DNA of 64,000 bases from Pleurotus ostreatus/Saccharomyces cerevisiae fusant (lineage: Eukaryota > Opisthokonta), in the NCBI GenBank assembly GCA_024196135.1, contig JAMQCK010000054.1, positions 52,811 through 116,810 on the forward strand. Direction: 5' to 3'. Shown one piece after another: positions 43,734 through 54,388 of the stretch; position 1 is the stretch's first letter; each line of letters starts with the position of its first letter. Made by a program: the position numbers and the translations under genes. The notes under the pieces are model-generated. The model made no database searches. It was not told the DNA's origin and was given only the letters and a program-made list of their open reading frames with translations.

Positions 43734-45103
43734 CTACCGCCCATCCCCCAAGAGCTCGAGGGGCACGAGCGAGCGCGAGAAAGGGTCCCGCACTTGCAAA
43801 AGTAGTCAGCTGCATGAGTTGCTGAAGCTGGAAAGTACTCACCTGGATCCCTCTCGACTTCCAGCTCCACACGCGACGCGAGGGCAGGCATTTTGCCTTG
43901 GATGAATGCAGCGTCGGGTAATTCGGGCGCGACCTTGTTGACCCAGTGCTTTCTAGGGCGTCGCAGATGTAGTGTAACGGTCTTGAGCGTGCGCCCCAGG
44001 CGATAGTTGGTCAGGGCTCGGCTCAACTCGTTCCACTACCTATCCTCGGCGTCGTCCAACGGCGAAATTAGGTAGATTTCGATAGCCAAGTGCTCAACGC
44101 ATACGGCGGTCGACAGCACGCGGGTGACATCGTCGATGATGATATTCCAAGCGTATCTGTCCTTGGAGGAGCCGCGAATGGACAAGAGTCGAAGCTGCTC
44201 GAGCCGATTCAAGTCGAGCCATATGTTCCCCACTGCGGACGATTTCGTTCAGCAGAACTCGTCGAAGAGATAAAGGAAGCATCGCTCAACAAGATCAGGA
44301 CCATAGAGGTCAAGCGCGCGCAACGTGCTCTGACACTGCCGTAGGATCATGACAATATCGTGCCTCTCTTTGTGGACGACTCGCGAGTCTATGCGCAGGA
44401 TCTCGAGGCCGCGAACGTCCAAAGGATGCCCCTGGGACAGATGGTTGACATAGCGCCGCGGGACTTCCGCTGGCACATAATGTATCCCGCTCAAAACCAG
44501 GCTCTTGAGGGGCACCTTTGGCGTTCTGTCCCGACTATAGAATCCTGCGCAAGTCTGGATCATGCGGAGGTCCCGTACTTGACACCTCTCGTCACCCAAG
44601 ATCTGGTCGTGTATCCCGCCGGAGCCATACCAGCCCAGCGTGTACAAGCAGCGGCGAGTGGCGCGTTCAAGTGCGTCGAGGAGAGGCACATCGTTGACCC
44701 CAACGGCGCAGCTGTCGTTCCACGACTGAATGAAGAGGGTGCGTACAGTGGGGAGCAAGTCGAGGATCTCTGCCAAGACCGCTCTTTCCTTGCTAATCCA
44801 CAAGTACGACGTCCACTCCGCCTCGTCATGCTCATAATACTCCTCGTCGAAGCAAGGGCCTTCATCGAGGAGCAGGGATTCGACGTGTTCTGCAAGCGCA
44901 CCATGTTCCTGCAGACGCGCGTGGAAGCACCTGGCCGACGATCCCGACCCCAGCCGAATGTGTCGAAAGAGATACTTCTGACTGGTTGTTCGGAAGGAGC
45001 TGTGAGCAAGAGCGCAAGAAGCAAGCGAGCGGAAGTCTCTCTTCAAGTAGAGCTCGTCGATGATGGCATCTTTCAGCTCTTGAGCAAGCTCGACTTCCGT
45101 CAT
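43734..45103 (-). pseudogene. F-box-like/LRR protein gene with in-frame stop
   Basis: The model is complement(43734..43792, 43843..44232, 44302..45103). It starts MTEVELAQELKDAIIDELYL, then SLASCALAHSSFRTTSQKYLF, a typical agaricomycete F-box-like opening, followed by LRR-like stretches (LEILRIDSRVV, LRALDLYG). Splicing at a weak GTCCTG donor (intron 44233-44301) continues in frame to IWLDLNRLEQLRLLSI. In that frame PLDDAEDR is followed by TAG at 44036-44038 and then by WNELSRALTNYRLGRTL, which again looks like the family. A final 50-nt intron with a perfect CTGAC branch leads to FSRSLVPLELLGDGR. The reading frame therefore continues past the stop, suggesting a recent nonsense change, a sequence error, or an unrecognised intron. 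Without the stop the product would be about 416 aa. Confidence 0.55.
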
Positions 45104-45844
45104 GGCGAAAAGAGAGCGAGAGTAACATGTAGCACACGTGGATGAAGTAAAGTCTAACGCCCAGAATCGCAACGAGGCATCGCTAAGCTCGCTTCTGCAA
45201 GGGAGGTAATCGTGGGTGCAATGTTTCCAAGACAAGCTTGTTATACACACCTGCATGTACGACTGTGAACGTACCATCCCGAGCCAAAAATCATGTCGGT
45301 TGACCACCAAGTTGACTGTCAATGTGAGCATCACGGTCAAGGGCGCCCAAGCCCAAATGGCTTCTGGCATTCCATTGCGCTCGTAACTAGACTTGTCTAT
45401 CTTGTATCAGGCCATAAAGCGTGGATCGACTCTGAGGAGGACATCGGTTACATTTATGAATTGCGTGATGGAGGTCAAGAACAAGAGATACTGAAAGGGG
45501 AAACGGACCACATGGTCACTGCCAAACAAGAACATCTTCTGACTCCTTGAACTATCGCAGAAGAAGATATTCGGTTGAAGCGCTGATGGTGGTAGCTCGC
45601 AAGGTGCTGGGCGCATGCGTCACACTGTGTCAGCTGCACATATTGACATTTGTTTGCCAAACGCCCTCGTTCCGACCAAATCCGGCGATGATTGTTGGTG
45701 ATGCACGAAGGACGAAGGTCCTAATGTGGCATGGGTACCACCTCAAAAGATTCAGAGATAATTTGAGCGCACAGAGAAAGTCACGAAGGGGTCATGATCG
45801 GCAACGAGAAAGAGGGACAGCTTATACACTATGACATTCAGCGC
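45104..45844 (-). other. Possible membrane-protein remnant
   Basis: On the minus strand two separate hydrophobic open pieces occur: VVRFPFQYLLFLTSITQFIN (about 45416-45514) and IWAWAPLTVMLTLTVNLVVN (about 45285-45365), the second ending at a GTACGT donor-like site. They could be exons of a decayed multi-pass protein. No start codon, continuous frame or family match is evident, so I do not call a gene. Confidence 0.3.
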
Positions 45845-46744
45845 TTACTCGGTCCCCGACGTCCCAATCCCCATCTCCGTGACATACCTCTCGCGTCCCA
45901 GCCTGCGCATCTCCTCCACCACCTCTCCCACCTTCTGCAGCTCGCCCCACCGACGCTCCGCTCCCCTGCCTGCATCTTGCTCCTCCTCGGGCAGCGCGTC
46001 CAGAAATCGCAAACGCAGCGCCAGCCACTGCATCGCCTTCACGCGGTCGACGAAGTCCTCGACGGCATCTTTTGTACCGTACGCGTAGATGACGCCCGGG
46101 TAGCAGACTTTGGCGAAGCCGGAGATATTGAGCGAGGCGGTCCAGGATTGCATGTTGCGGCGCTTGGTGGGCGAGACGAGATGATGAGAAGTGAAAAGGG
46201 CGTGGAAGAGGGGTTCGGGGGACGAGGGAGTGTCAGTAAGACCGACCGACGAGGATGAGGTAGCTTCGGCACTGCGTCTGTCGGCATCTTCGTGTAGAAG
46301 GGGAAAGAGGTTCAAAGCTACCAAGTTGTACGTAGGTTGTCTGGAAGAAGATATTAGGAACAGCGGCGAGACGAACGTTTTGAGTACTTACTCATTGTCC
46401 GAAGCTTCTTGTAGTTTCTCCTGGATGAGCCTTGTCCACCGGTCCTGCTCAGCTCGACTGATCGTAGTACCCTTCACCGCAACGTTCGGCAGTTTTGACA
46501 CTTCCGGGTAATCGACAGGAAGTTCCACAGAGATACGAAGGTCATGGCCCTCAAGCCAGACTTCGAAAGAGATAGGCAAAGCAGGGATATCATCATCGGC
46601 AGGGATAGTACGTTCAGCGCTGAACCTATCCAGCAGCGCCAGCCATCGATCGTGATCGTCAACAAACGTCAGAACTTCGCCAGGCATCACAGAGCATCGG
46701 ATGAGTTCCAGCTCCTCCAATTGGCGCTCTAGCGTTGTCGACAT
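45845..46744 (-). CDS. RWD-domain protein with DUF1115-like C-terminus (RWDD2-like)
   Basis: Two exons, complement(45845..46340, 46392..46744), 282 aa. The N-terminal 115 residues read as an RWD domain: MSTTLERQLEELELIRCSV, then SVELPVDYPEVSKLPNV with the YPxxxP-type motif, and an amphipathic C-terminal helix (QDRWTRLIQEKLQEAS). The second half has the DUF1115-like core (FSTSHHL-type HHLVSPTKRR, SGFAKVCYPGVIYAYG, VEDFVDRVKAMQWLALRLRF). RWDD2 proteins have no established biochemical activity. The gene is divergent from SRP14 with 136 bp between the start codons. Confidence 0.85.
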
Positions 46745-46880
46745 TCGTAGCGATTAGCGAAACAGACACACTCGACATGAGCGTTTAAAGCAAGAAGCCC
46801 AAACACTTCAAAAACCCACGACAATCGCCGCACGTGGCGCCCATTGACACCTCCTTGTTCTCCCCGGTCAACTTGATGGA
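46745..46880. promoter_or_regulatory. Compact bidirectional promoter region, 136 bp
   Basis: It separates the start codons of the RWD gene (minus) and SRP14 (plus). Both 5' UTRs and promoters must share it unless 5' exons are missed. No TATA element is seen. Confidence 0.45.
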
Positions 46881-47627
46881 ATGGGCGAGGGCGACGATAG
46901 CGCGCGATCCCCGCTCGTCGACAACGACAAAGTGCGCAGCATCCTTCCCCCTGGCGAGCGAGCCTACCCGACTGACGTGCGCGGGCGCAGTTCTTGAAGG
47001 ATCTGGCCACACTATTCGAGTCACCCAAGGGCTCGATATGGCTTACGCATAAGCGCCGTGCGTGATTTGCGATCTAGTATTGGAAGGGATAGCTAACGGG
47101 ATGTGCACAGTGACCCACGATGGGCAGGACACCACCATGAAGGCGGACGATGGGTCTGAGGACACCCGCGAGTACCCCTGCCTCCTCCGCGCCGTCGATG
47201 GCGTCGGTACCAAATTCTCTACACGGGTGCGCATCCCTCCCCCTTCACCATAACACTTTCCCGCCCCCTGCCTCCCCCCTCATATCCCCACTCGTATCCC
47301 TCTCCCCCACTCACCCTCCACCCCCAGGTCGAACCCGGTCAGCTCGATCGCTTCTACACCGCCTACGGCGCCCTCCTCAAATCCTCCATGTCCGCGCTCC
47401 GCAAGCGCGATAAAAAGCGCGAGAAGCAGCGCGCCGAGGAGCTCGCGCGGCGCAAAAAGCGGCTCGCAGCGCCCGTCGTCGTCGAGGGCGCGAAGCGGGG
47501 CGCGGGACGACGGAAGAGGCAAAGACTAGTGAAAGCCGCGATCAAGCAGCAGGAGACGAAGAAGCGGCTGGAGGAGAGGGAGCAGGGGAGGACGAAGAGG
47601 ATCGAGGAGCTGGTGCATGCGCAGTGA
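46881..47627 (+). CDS. SRP14: Signal recognition particle subunit SRP14
   Basis: Four exons, 46881..46931, 46991..47057, 47111..47226, 47328..47627, 177 aa. The core matches SRP14: VDNDKFLKDLATLFES, GSIWLTHKR, then YPCLLRAVDG, KFSTRVEPGQLDRFYTAYG and LLKSSMSALRKRDKK. The start at 46881 is the only ATG whose exon ends in phase 0 at a GTGCGC donor and yields the family-like VDNDKFL junction. SRP14 pairs with SRP9 to bind the Alu domain of SRP RNA and cause elongation arrest during co-translational targeting to the ER. The C-terminus is extended by about 70 residues of Lys/Arg/Glu-rich helix, a fungal-style basic tail that may contact RNA. Confidence 0.92.
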
Positions 47628-48069
47628 GGGGGAGCGGGCGCGATCGCTCTTCATGGTATCTTCACTCCCTTCGTACCTCATTTACGATGCCGCGTCGCTA
47701 AGCATTCTATGCCTTCAAGCCGACTCTCTGTCGCTCCCCCTGGGTGGGGGACCCTGTCCGAACTGACTTTTCGCTTGGGCAATATGAGGATCGCTGTGAG
47801 GACGGTTTCGTTGAACACAAGGCGATATAACATTCGTTTACGGCCCTGCGATCGCAATTGTGTATTCAACACCTACATGTGTTGTACCAACAGTCTACGA
47901 CAGGAGGATAGGCGGAACGCCCGTGGCAGTCGTAGGCGATGGCGTAAGCTAAGGTCTCCGGACATTCAGGACCTTACTGAGATGGTTGACCGTCGGACAC
48001 GCCACACTCAACGGGCGTGCAACCCTGAAGCTCGCGAACCGTGACGACCTGTATACAAAGATAGACAGG
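47628..48069. other. Intergenic between convergent genes
   Basis: No gene is seen in 442 bases separating SRP14 and a minus-strand gene. Confidence 0.5.
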
Positions 48070-48897
48070 TCACTGCACGAGCTCGTAATCACTCTCCGGG
48101 TCCTTGTCCTTGGGGTCGTTCTTGGGCTGCGGTATATGCTTCACCAAGTGCGCAAACTCCACATCCTGCGACGCCTCCCCGATCACCTCCAACAACTGGT
48201 AGAACGCATGGATCGCGACCTCCCGCACGTCCTCCGCGATCGGGATGAGGTCCATGCCGAGGTCCTTCTCAAAGTCCCGGTCCAGCTTCTCCAGCAGCGC
48301 GTGGATCTCGCGCGTCTCCTGGCGCACGATGTCGAGCGCGCGCGCACGGAGTTCAGGGTCCATGGTGCGCACAAAGCCGACGAGGGCGTCGACGGCGGGG
48401 GCGGAGGCGGGGTCGAAGAGCGCGGAGCAGAGGCGCGCGAGGTGATCGAGGACGGCATCGTCGGAGGCGAGGTCGAGGGAGGGGTAGTAGGAGTCGACGC
48501 GCATCATGAGGATGAGCGTCATAAGGACGGCGTTCTCGAGATCGAGCTCGAGGAGGTCTTGCGCGAGGATGAGGAGGGAAGTGCCGCCGACGGCCGTTAC
48601 GACAGCTGGAGGGAGTGGGTAAGCGCAGGTGTAGACGTATAGGACTAAGGACGCACTCAGGAAGAAGCCAAACTTCTTGTTACGAGGGGACCCATCCTTG
48701 CGATAGAGCAGCCTTGGTATGAAGCCTGACGGTCGCGGCGCATACGTCGTGTACTGCGGCATATTGGTGTATGGCCGTGGGTTCGTGGTGTACGCTCGTC
48801 TAGTGAAAGACAGCGACGGCACGAGGGTGGTTTGCCTAGGACATATTGTCCTTCTCGACGCTATTCGAAGCGCCGAGGGTATTCTGGCCAAGCTCAT
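48070..48897 (-). CDS. Probable mitochondrial membrane protein of unknown function
   Basis: One open frame of 275 aa. The N-terminus (MSLARIPSALRIASRRTICP, SFTRRAYTT) is rich in Arg/Ser with no acidic residue, as in mitochondrial presequences. Hydrophobic segments at about residues 78-96 (FFLSASLVLYVYTCAYPLP) and 98-112 (AVVTAVGGTSLLILA) suggest inner-membrane insertion. The rest is helical and acidic (LDHLARLCSALFDPA, EIHALLEKLDRDFEKDL), ending in a charged tail. A possible 51-nt intron (GTGCGT...CTCCAG) overlaps the first hydrophobic segment and would keep the frame, so whether that segment is translated is uncertain. I do not recognise the family. Confidence 0.6.
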   Translation of the reverse strand: MSLARIPSALRIASRRTICPRQTTLVPSLSFTRRAYTTNPRPYTNMPQYTTYAPRPSGFIPRLLYRKDGSPRNKKFGFFLSASLVLYVYTCAYPLPPAVVTAVGGTSLLILAQDLLELDLENAVLMTLILMMRVDSYYPSLDLASDDAVLDHLARLCSALFDPASAPAVDALVGFVRTMDPELRARALDIVRQETREIHALLEKLDRDFEKDLGMDLIPIAEDVREVAIHAFYQLLEVIGEASQDVEFAHLVKHIPQPKNDPKDKDPESDYELVQ

Positions 48898-49139
48898 TGC
48901 GAGCTGGTGGAAGAGGATGACGGTCGTCTGTAAGGAATATACCCGATTCGGGACAATGACTTTTGAGCTTGCTCTTGTTTACTCAGCCTGCACGCGCTTC
49001 GCAGACGCGTCATGCTTCGGCAACTCCCACCGGAGAATCTGATTCTGACCTCGCAAATTTGGACCCACAAGTGTGTTAGCATAGGGGGGACTTCTTGTAC
49101 TGCTATTCAGGTTTGAGGACTGCTCTACTCCATCATCTA

Positions 49140-49534
49140 TTACATCTTCGCCTCCTCGACAACCTTTGCCTTTCGCCCACGCTTCTCCCACTCCGCCCTT
49201 GCAACCTTCCGCAACTCGGTCTTCAAAGGCTTCAAAGATGCGTTGCGCTCGAGTGGATGAGTTTGCAGAACGATGAGCACGGGCACGGCGAAGCGAGGAA
49301 GTCTGCGTCGTATTGTCAGCACCATCATTCATCTTCCCTGTGCCCAGAAAACAAACACGCACCTGCTCCTCGCCAACTTGATCAGCCCTTCCTCAGTCAC
49401 ACGATGACAGTGTTCCTTCTTCACCGCTACGACCGCCGCGGGCAGCTCGCCCAACCTCTCGTCCGGTACCGCGACCGCCGCGGCCTCAAGAACGCCCTCG
49501 TCCGCGTGCAGCGCGTTCTCTACGGTTGACGAAT

Positions 49535-49568
<34 letters not shown>

Positions 49569-52234
49569 CACTGCATGATGGGTTCAGTCGACGAGTAGAC
49601 GAGGACATTATAGACGAGCAGAGACGCACGTCGATCCCGGATGTACAAGAAGCCCTCCGAGTCCATGACCCCGAGGTCGCCCGTGCGCATGTAGCCGTCC
49701 TTCGTGATGGCCTGGAAAATCATCTTGTCAGTTGTTTGACCCTTGTAGTCAACCTGTTGAGTCGCTCGGACCTTCGCGGTCGCCGCTTCATCCTTCCAGT
49801 AGCCCTGCTCGACACAAGTAGATGTTAGCATTTGAGAATACAACGGCGATACTGGCAACTACCCACCCTCATCACATTCACCCCTCGGATCCACACCTCA
49901 CCAAGCTGGCCGGGCTTGCAGACCTTCATGGAATCCGCATCGACGATGAGGAGGTCGTTGATGGGAGAGGCAAGCCCGCTGTGTGAAAAAGGGGGTCAGC
50001 GTCTGCATAATTGTCGGGCAAGTCGCCACCCATCTGCACGGCTGAGCGAGAGAAAACAGCACTCACCAAGCGCTCGGTCTTGCGAGATATTCCTGGCCAA
50101 CTGCAGCGTCTTCAGCACTGCGCGATATTTTCAAAGCACCACAACCACGCACCTACTCCCACCGCTACCGAGTTCGTCTCGGTCATGCCATAGCCGGAGC
50201 CGCTGGGAGAATATTATCAATTATTCGCCCAGTAGGTTGCATTACCACCCATGAACACAAACTCACATCGACACCTGCCCAAAACTCCTCCTCGCCCGCT
50301 CAATGAGCGCCCGCGGGGACGCCGCGCCGCCGACTGAGGTGCCCAGGAGCGGGTGCCCGGCGAGCGGCCCGCCGTTCTCGGCCAGGGTGACGATGTCGGA
50401 GACGAGGGAGGGGACGCTGGGTGGGTGAGGTGGTGGGTCGATGAAAGAATTGGGTAGGTGAAGGGGATGGGTGGGTCGATGAAAGGGATGGGTAGGTGAA
50501 GGAGACAGGTAAGCGTTGGGTTCTTGAAGAGAAGAAATTGATAACGCACCCGCCGACGCTGGTGACTTTCTCCTGGAGGATGAGGCTGAGAGGAGTTGAG
50601 TTGGTTTTCGGAGAGAGGGTGGCGAGAAACCTACCGAGCGCCCTCTTCCGGCTGAAGATGCCGTCAGTATACAACAATGCAGCTAGGAAAATATATACGC
50701 ACGTTCCACTTCTTCATCAGAACCAATTTACCGCCGAGGCAGGTCACGACGAGCTGCAGAGATAGTGGTAAGGTTGGTTGAATCGTGACGAGGATCGCGA
50801 GCTCCAGCTTACCATGATACTGTGCAGGCCTGTAACCTGTGAATCATCTCGTTAGTTCCAATGAGAATACACGATCAGGCGGTCGGAGGCACTCACGTGG
50901 AAGAACGGAATCCCAACCAGCGACACACCGCGCGGCTCGGGCGGGTCAATGTTCCTTGGGACGGCGTCAATGAGACCATTTCGGAGCGCGTCTTTGACGC
51001 TGCCAGCCAGGACCTGGATGATTTGATGATAAGATTGCGGGAGCAGCAGTGTGTCATACTACGCACGTTGATGATATTGGAGAGTCCGGCGCGCTGAGTA
51101 CTGAGGACGCCCTCTGGTGCGAGAAGGTCAGAACGATTGACCAGAGTTCGGCAAGACAGTAGCGTACTGGGAAGGCCGGTCTGCACAAAGCAAAACTCAT
51201 GAGCAACTTCACTTGCGCTACCAAGCCCTCAGAAACTCACCGTGCCAGAAGTAAACATCACCGTCGCATTATCCTCCGGAAGGATCCCAGGGTCGTTCTG
51301 TAGAACACTGCTCCCATCCTCGCCATATGCCTCCAGCGCATCAACAAGGCGCTTCATGCCCTTAGGCTGCCTATCGCCTCCGCGGAAGACCAGGAGCTCG
51401 ACGCAGCCTGCGTCTTTCTTGATCTGCTGGACGAGCGGCTCGAGACTCTGCGCGCGCTCGTCGTCGAGGAGGATGACCTTGCAATCAGTGTTGCAGAGGC
51501 AGTGTTTGACGACGTCGACGGGGAGCCAGCTGAGGGATCGCGATTTGAGTGGGCCTGTTAAAGAGACATCGAAAGAACAAGGAATATACGCACGCATTCG
51601 GGCACACCGCGACTGCGCCCAAGAGCTGAACGGCCCAAAAGGCGAAGATGAACTCGGGATAGTTGCGGCTTACGATGCCGACACGGTCTCCTGGCAAAAA
51701 TCGCATTTAGCACCCCACTTAGCCTCCTCGCAAACGCGCCTCGAGGCCTAACTAGCAGCCTCGAGGATACGAAGTATCCTTGACTTCAGGGGGACAGCAT
51801 AGTCTCGGTCGAGTTTACCAGCCTCCCCCTCGATGCCTAGCGCTGCGAATCGATCTAACTCACCCTTCCCCACCCCATAAGCCTTGCCCAGTAGGCCCGC
51901 AATCCTCACAACCTCTTTATGCGCGTCTCCATACGTCCACCGTTCGCCCTTGAAGACGAGGTACTCATGCTGCGCGTGCCTCTGCGCGCACTCGAGCCAA
52001 AACGCGCGGAAAGACGGCCAGAGGTGGGTGTACACGCGCTGGACGCGCCCTTCGATGACGCGCTGATGCATCTCGGCGAAGGAGTTCGGCGCGGTGAGGA
52101 TGCGGTCGCCTGGGGCAGGAGTGAGTGAGTGAGCAGGAGAGGGAGGGGTAGGAGATATGGATCAAGAGATGTAGGAGAGGGAGGGGGGATTTATACTCAC
52201 ACTCCGCAATCGTTCGCGCAGGTGTCCACGCCAT
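49140..52234 (-). CDS. Acyl-CoA synthetase / AMP-dependent ligase
   Basis: Eighteen exons, complement(49140..49302, 49363..49570, 49630..49804, 49867..49978, 50067..50100, 50153..50202, 50264..50416, 50550..50585, 50635..50651, 50703..50753, 50813..50836, 50897..51013, 51067..51113, 51168..51180, 51241..51529, 51594..51690, 51864..52109, 52201..52234), 621 aa. The ANL-superfamily P-loop TSGTTGLPKG forms at about residues 219-228 only after a 54-nt intron is removed from within the Lys codon. Further motifs: VGIPFFHVTGLHSIM, GSGYGMTETN, GEVWIRG, YMRTGDLG, RDRLKDIIIRGGENI, and the catalytic Lys region NASLKPLKTEL. The enzyme activates a carboxylic acid as its AMP ester and transfers it to CoA. 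The substrate class is unknown; the long N-terminal part (FWLECAQRHAQHEYLVF) fits medium/long-chain fatty acid or aromatic acid ligases. No peroxisomal SKL end is present. Confidence 0.9.
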
Positions 52235-52505
52235 CTTTCAGGGTCAGAGTTTCGCTCACTGTGAAGGGAGGAGGTGGAAGGAGAGATGGTGGAGGAAGGA
52301 GAACAAGGATCGCCAGAACTGATACATGCCGCAGATAAATACGGTCGCGTGAGGCGTGGGCGGCAATTACATAGCCGGGGGGCGTTGATGGTGAGAGTGA
52401 AGTGAGGGGAGTTCGCGAAGTCCGGTGATCACGGTCGGCTCGTGGCAAGCATCTTCGCCTATCATCACACGCCTGATATGTACAGTAGGAACATAATTGT
52501 TACAG
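52235..52505. other. Intergenic region upstream of the acyl-CoA synthetase gene
   Basis: No gene is seen; it holds the promoter of the synthetase gene and the 5' flank of tRNA-Asp. Confidence 0.5.
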
Positions 52506-52592
52506 TCCTCGGTAGTATATCGGCTAGTACACCCGCCTGTCATGACTTGCGTAGGTGCGCGGGAGAGCGGGGTTCGACTCCCCGCCGAGGAG
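52506..52592 (+). tRNA. tRNA-Asp (anticodon GTC) with 15-nt intron
   Basis: The acceptor stem pairs 52506-52512 (TCCTCGG) with 52585-52591 (CCGAGGA), with G52592 as discriminator. The D arm is 52515-52530, the anticodon stem CCCGC pairs with GCGGG, anticodon GTC is at 52539-52541, and the T arm is CGGGG-TTCGACT-CCCCG. A 15-nt intron (52543-52557) lies one base 3' of the anticodon, the canonical nuclear position. Confidence 0.92.
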
Positions 52593-52596
52593 CTTC

Positions 52597-52601
52597 TTTT
52601 T
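52597..52601 (+). terminator. Pol III terminator of tRNA-Asp
   Basis: Five Ts start five bases after the tRNA-Asp 3' end. Confidence 0.65.
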
Positions 52602-52723
52602 GCTGTCCTTGACCTTCACAATCTGCAGCGCTAATTCGTTCGAGGCTTCAATAACAATCAACTTCACGTATCACAGGCATCGTTATCCTCCGTATATATG
52701 TTACAAGATTAGTATTCGTTAGC

Positions 52724-54160
52724 CTACGAGGCTTCCTCAGTAGCGAAAAGTGAGTTCAGAATGGCAGCGAGGCGGACGCCGGCCTGCGCCATGAGCTTCT
52801 CGACGATACGACGCTCCGCGATGACGCCCGTATACTCTGGCGTATCGAGCTCGAGGTAGGGGCTCCTCGGACGCGCCTCGCCACCGATGAAGTGTCCGTC
52901 CTCGTCCATCATCGCGTACTCCTCCTCGGGCGTATCGGCGTGCCCCATATCCGCCGAATCCAACGCGCCCATGAGCCGCGATGAGAGATGAGAGTAGGGC
53001 GGCTCATCGAGGGCCTTCGGCCACACGATCTCACAGTTGAGTGCATGTATGGGCTTGGCCCAGTGATGCGGGCACAAAACATCATCGTCGACGTCCTGCG
53101 AGATGCCGCTTGTGAACGCTGACAGGACTTGTTGCCAGATGTCCGTGGTGGGGGGTTGGGTGGCGGGCGTTATTGCGGGACACGATAACCAGTCCGCAGC
53201 CTCATCCTTCCACTCGCTCATGAGACCTTCCCAGATGACACGGCGAACGTAGGGGTCGTAAATCGTGTCACGGAGGTTGTACTCAATGGCAGGGTCGGGG
53301 AGAGGCTTCGTGTAGTTGTAGGGGATGGTGCGAAGGGCTTTGGCAATCAGAAGGCCATCCCAGACGGAGTGGAGGTCTGTAGGGAAAGGGTCAGCCATAT
53401 TCGCATCGGGAGAGCCAGAGTGGGTGAACTTCGCGACGAGCCTCGATTTGGACATTATCGCGCTGGGTTGGGCCTTTTGTTGAGTCTCGCTTACAGACGT
53501 AGCCCTCAAGCGAAGCCCAACAGAAGGCTCAACGGCCGACTCAACCACTTTGAGCGAGAATGACATGACGTACTAGAAACCCGTCCATCGAAGGTAACCT
53601 TGTCCGAATTGCCACCGCGATCGCGACCAGTAAGATGAAGCGGCATGTGCATGTCCCCAACAAAGTGGACGAGGAACTTGAGCGCCTCGTTCGCGGTCGC
53701 GTCGTCCGCCTCGCCCGCCACCCAGTCCTCGAGCAGGCTCGTCGTGTTGCGGATACCCGCGAGCACATTGCCTCCGACCCTCCCTGCCCACCCCCGGTCA
53801 CCCGGGAACAGACAGGTCTCCGAGGGGTAGTCGTCCAGCGCGCCAACGTAGTGCAGGGGCGCGGACCAGCGCATGCGGTACTTGAACCTGTCCGCCCAGG
53901 TCGCGATCGGCGCGAGGTGACACGGCGGCTCGTTGGGGTTGGGGGACGTGTAGTTCAGGATCTCGCAGATGGCTGGCAGAGCGGAGGGGTGGATATACGC
54001 CTGCGCGATGGTCGCAACGATCTCGTGTCCTGTGCATCATTACTCGGAGGAACAATGGCAAGCGCCGATAGTACGCACCTGCGGCGCCCCAGGCAGCGAC
54101 GAGAGGCGCGCTGCCTGCTGCTGCGACGGCCAAGAGAGTTGTGGATATGTTGAGGCGCAT
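52724..54160 (-). CDS. S1/P1-type secreted nuclease
   Basis: Three exons, complement(52724..53376, 53574..54029, 54079..54160), 396 aa. The signal peptide MRLNISTTLLAVAAAGSAPL is followed by a predicted mature start at W24 (WGAAGH), the Trp/His zinc ligands typical of this family. HEIVATIAQAYI, the DRFKYR-to-LHYVG region, FLVHFVGDMHMPLHL with its zinc-binding His/Asp, and NLHSVWDGLLI also match. These zinc enzymes cleave single-stranded nucleic acids and 3'-nucleotides outside the cell, usually for phosphate scavenging. An ATG five codons upstream (54175) is an alternative start. The intron at 53377-53573 is long (197 nt) and stays partly open in frame. The C-terminal about 80 residues are acidic (YAMMDEDGHFIGG). 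It is divergent with FBL5. Confidence 0.93.
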
Positions 54161-54388
54161 GAGGGCAAGAGGCAAGAGCCTTATTGTACACTCTCCCGGA
54201 GACGGTACTATGTGTCCGGCGGGGGAGCCGACGGAGACAAATGCGGTACCGACAATGCCGGTGGCGCATCACGCGTGACGTGACAAAAGTGCGTCTTTTG
54301 ACACTTTACATTCGCTGATACAACGCTGATAGCCCCAGTCCTTGAATGCGTGTGTCGCCTGAGAATCTGCACAACTTGGTTCTTTCCC
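54161..54388. promoter_or_regulatory. Shared divergent region between nuclease and FBL5 genes
   Basis: The 228 bp between two start codons on opposite strands must hold both promoters. An 'aataagg' element on the minus strand at about 54176-54182 could be a weak TATA for the nuclease. Confidence 0.35.

Noticed and set aside
51114..51167. A damaged AMP-binding signature (TGLPST in place of TGLPKG)
   Set aside because: An intron with GTACGC donor, CTGAC branch and CCAG acceptor removes the odd residues and restores TSGTTGLPKG.
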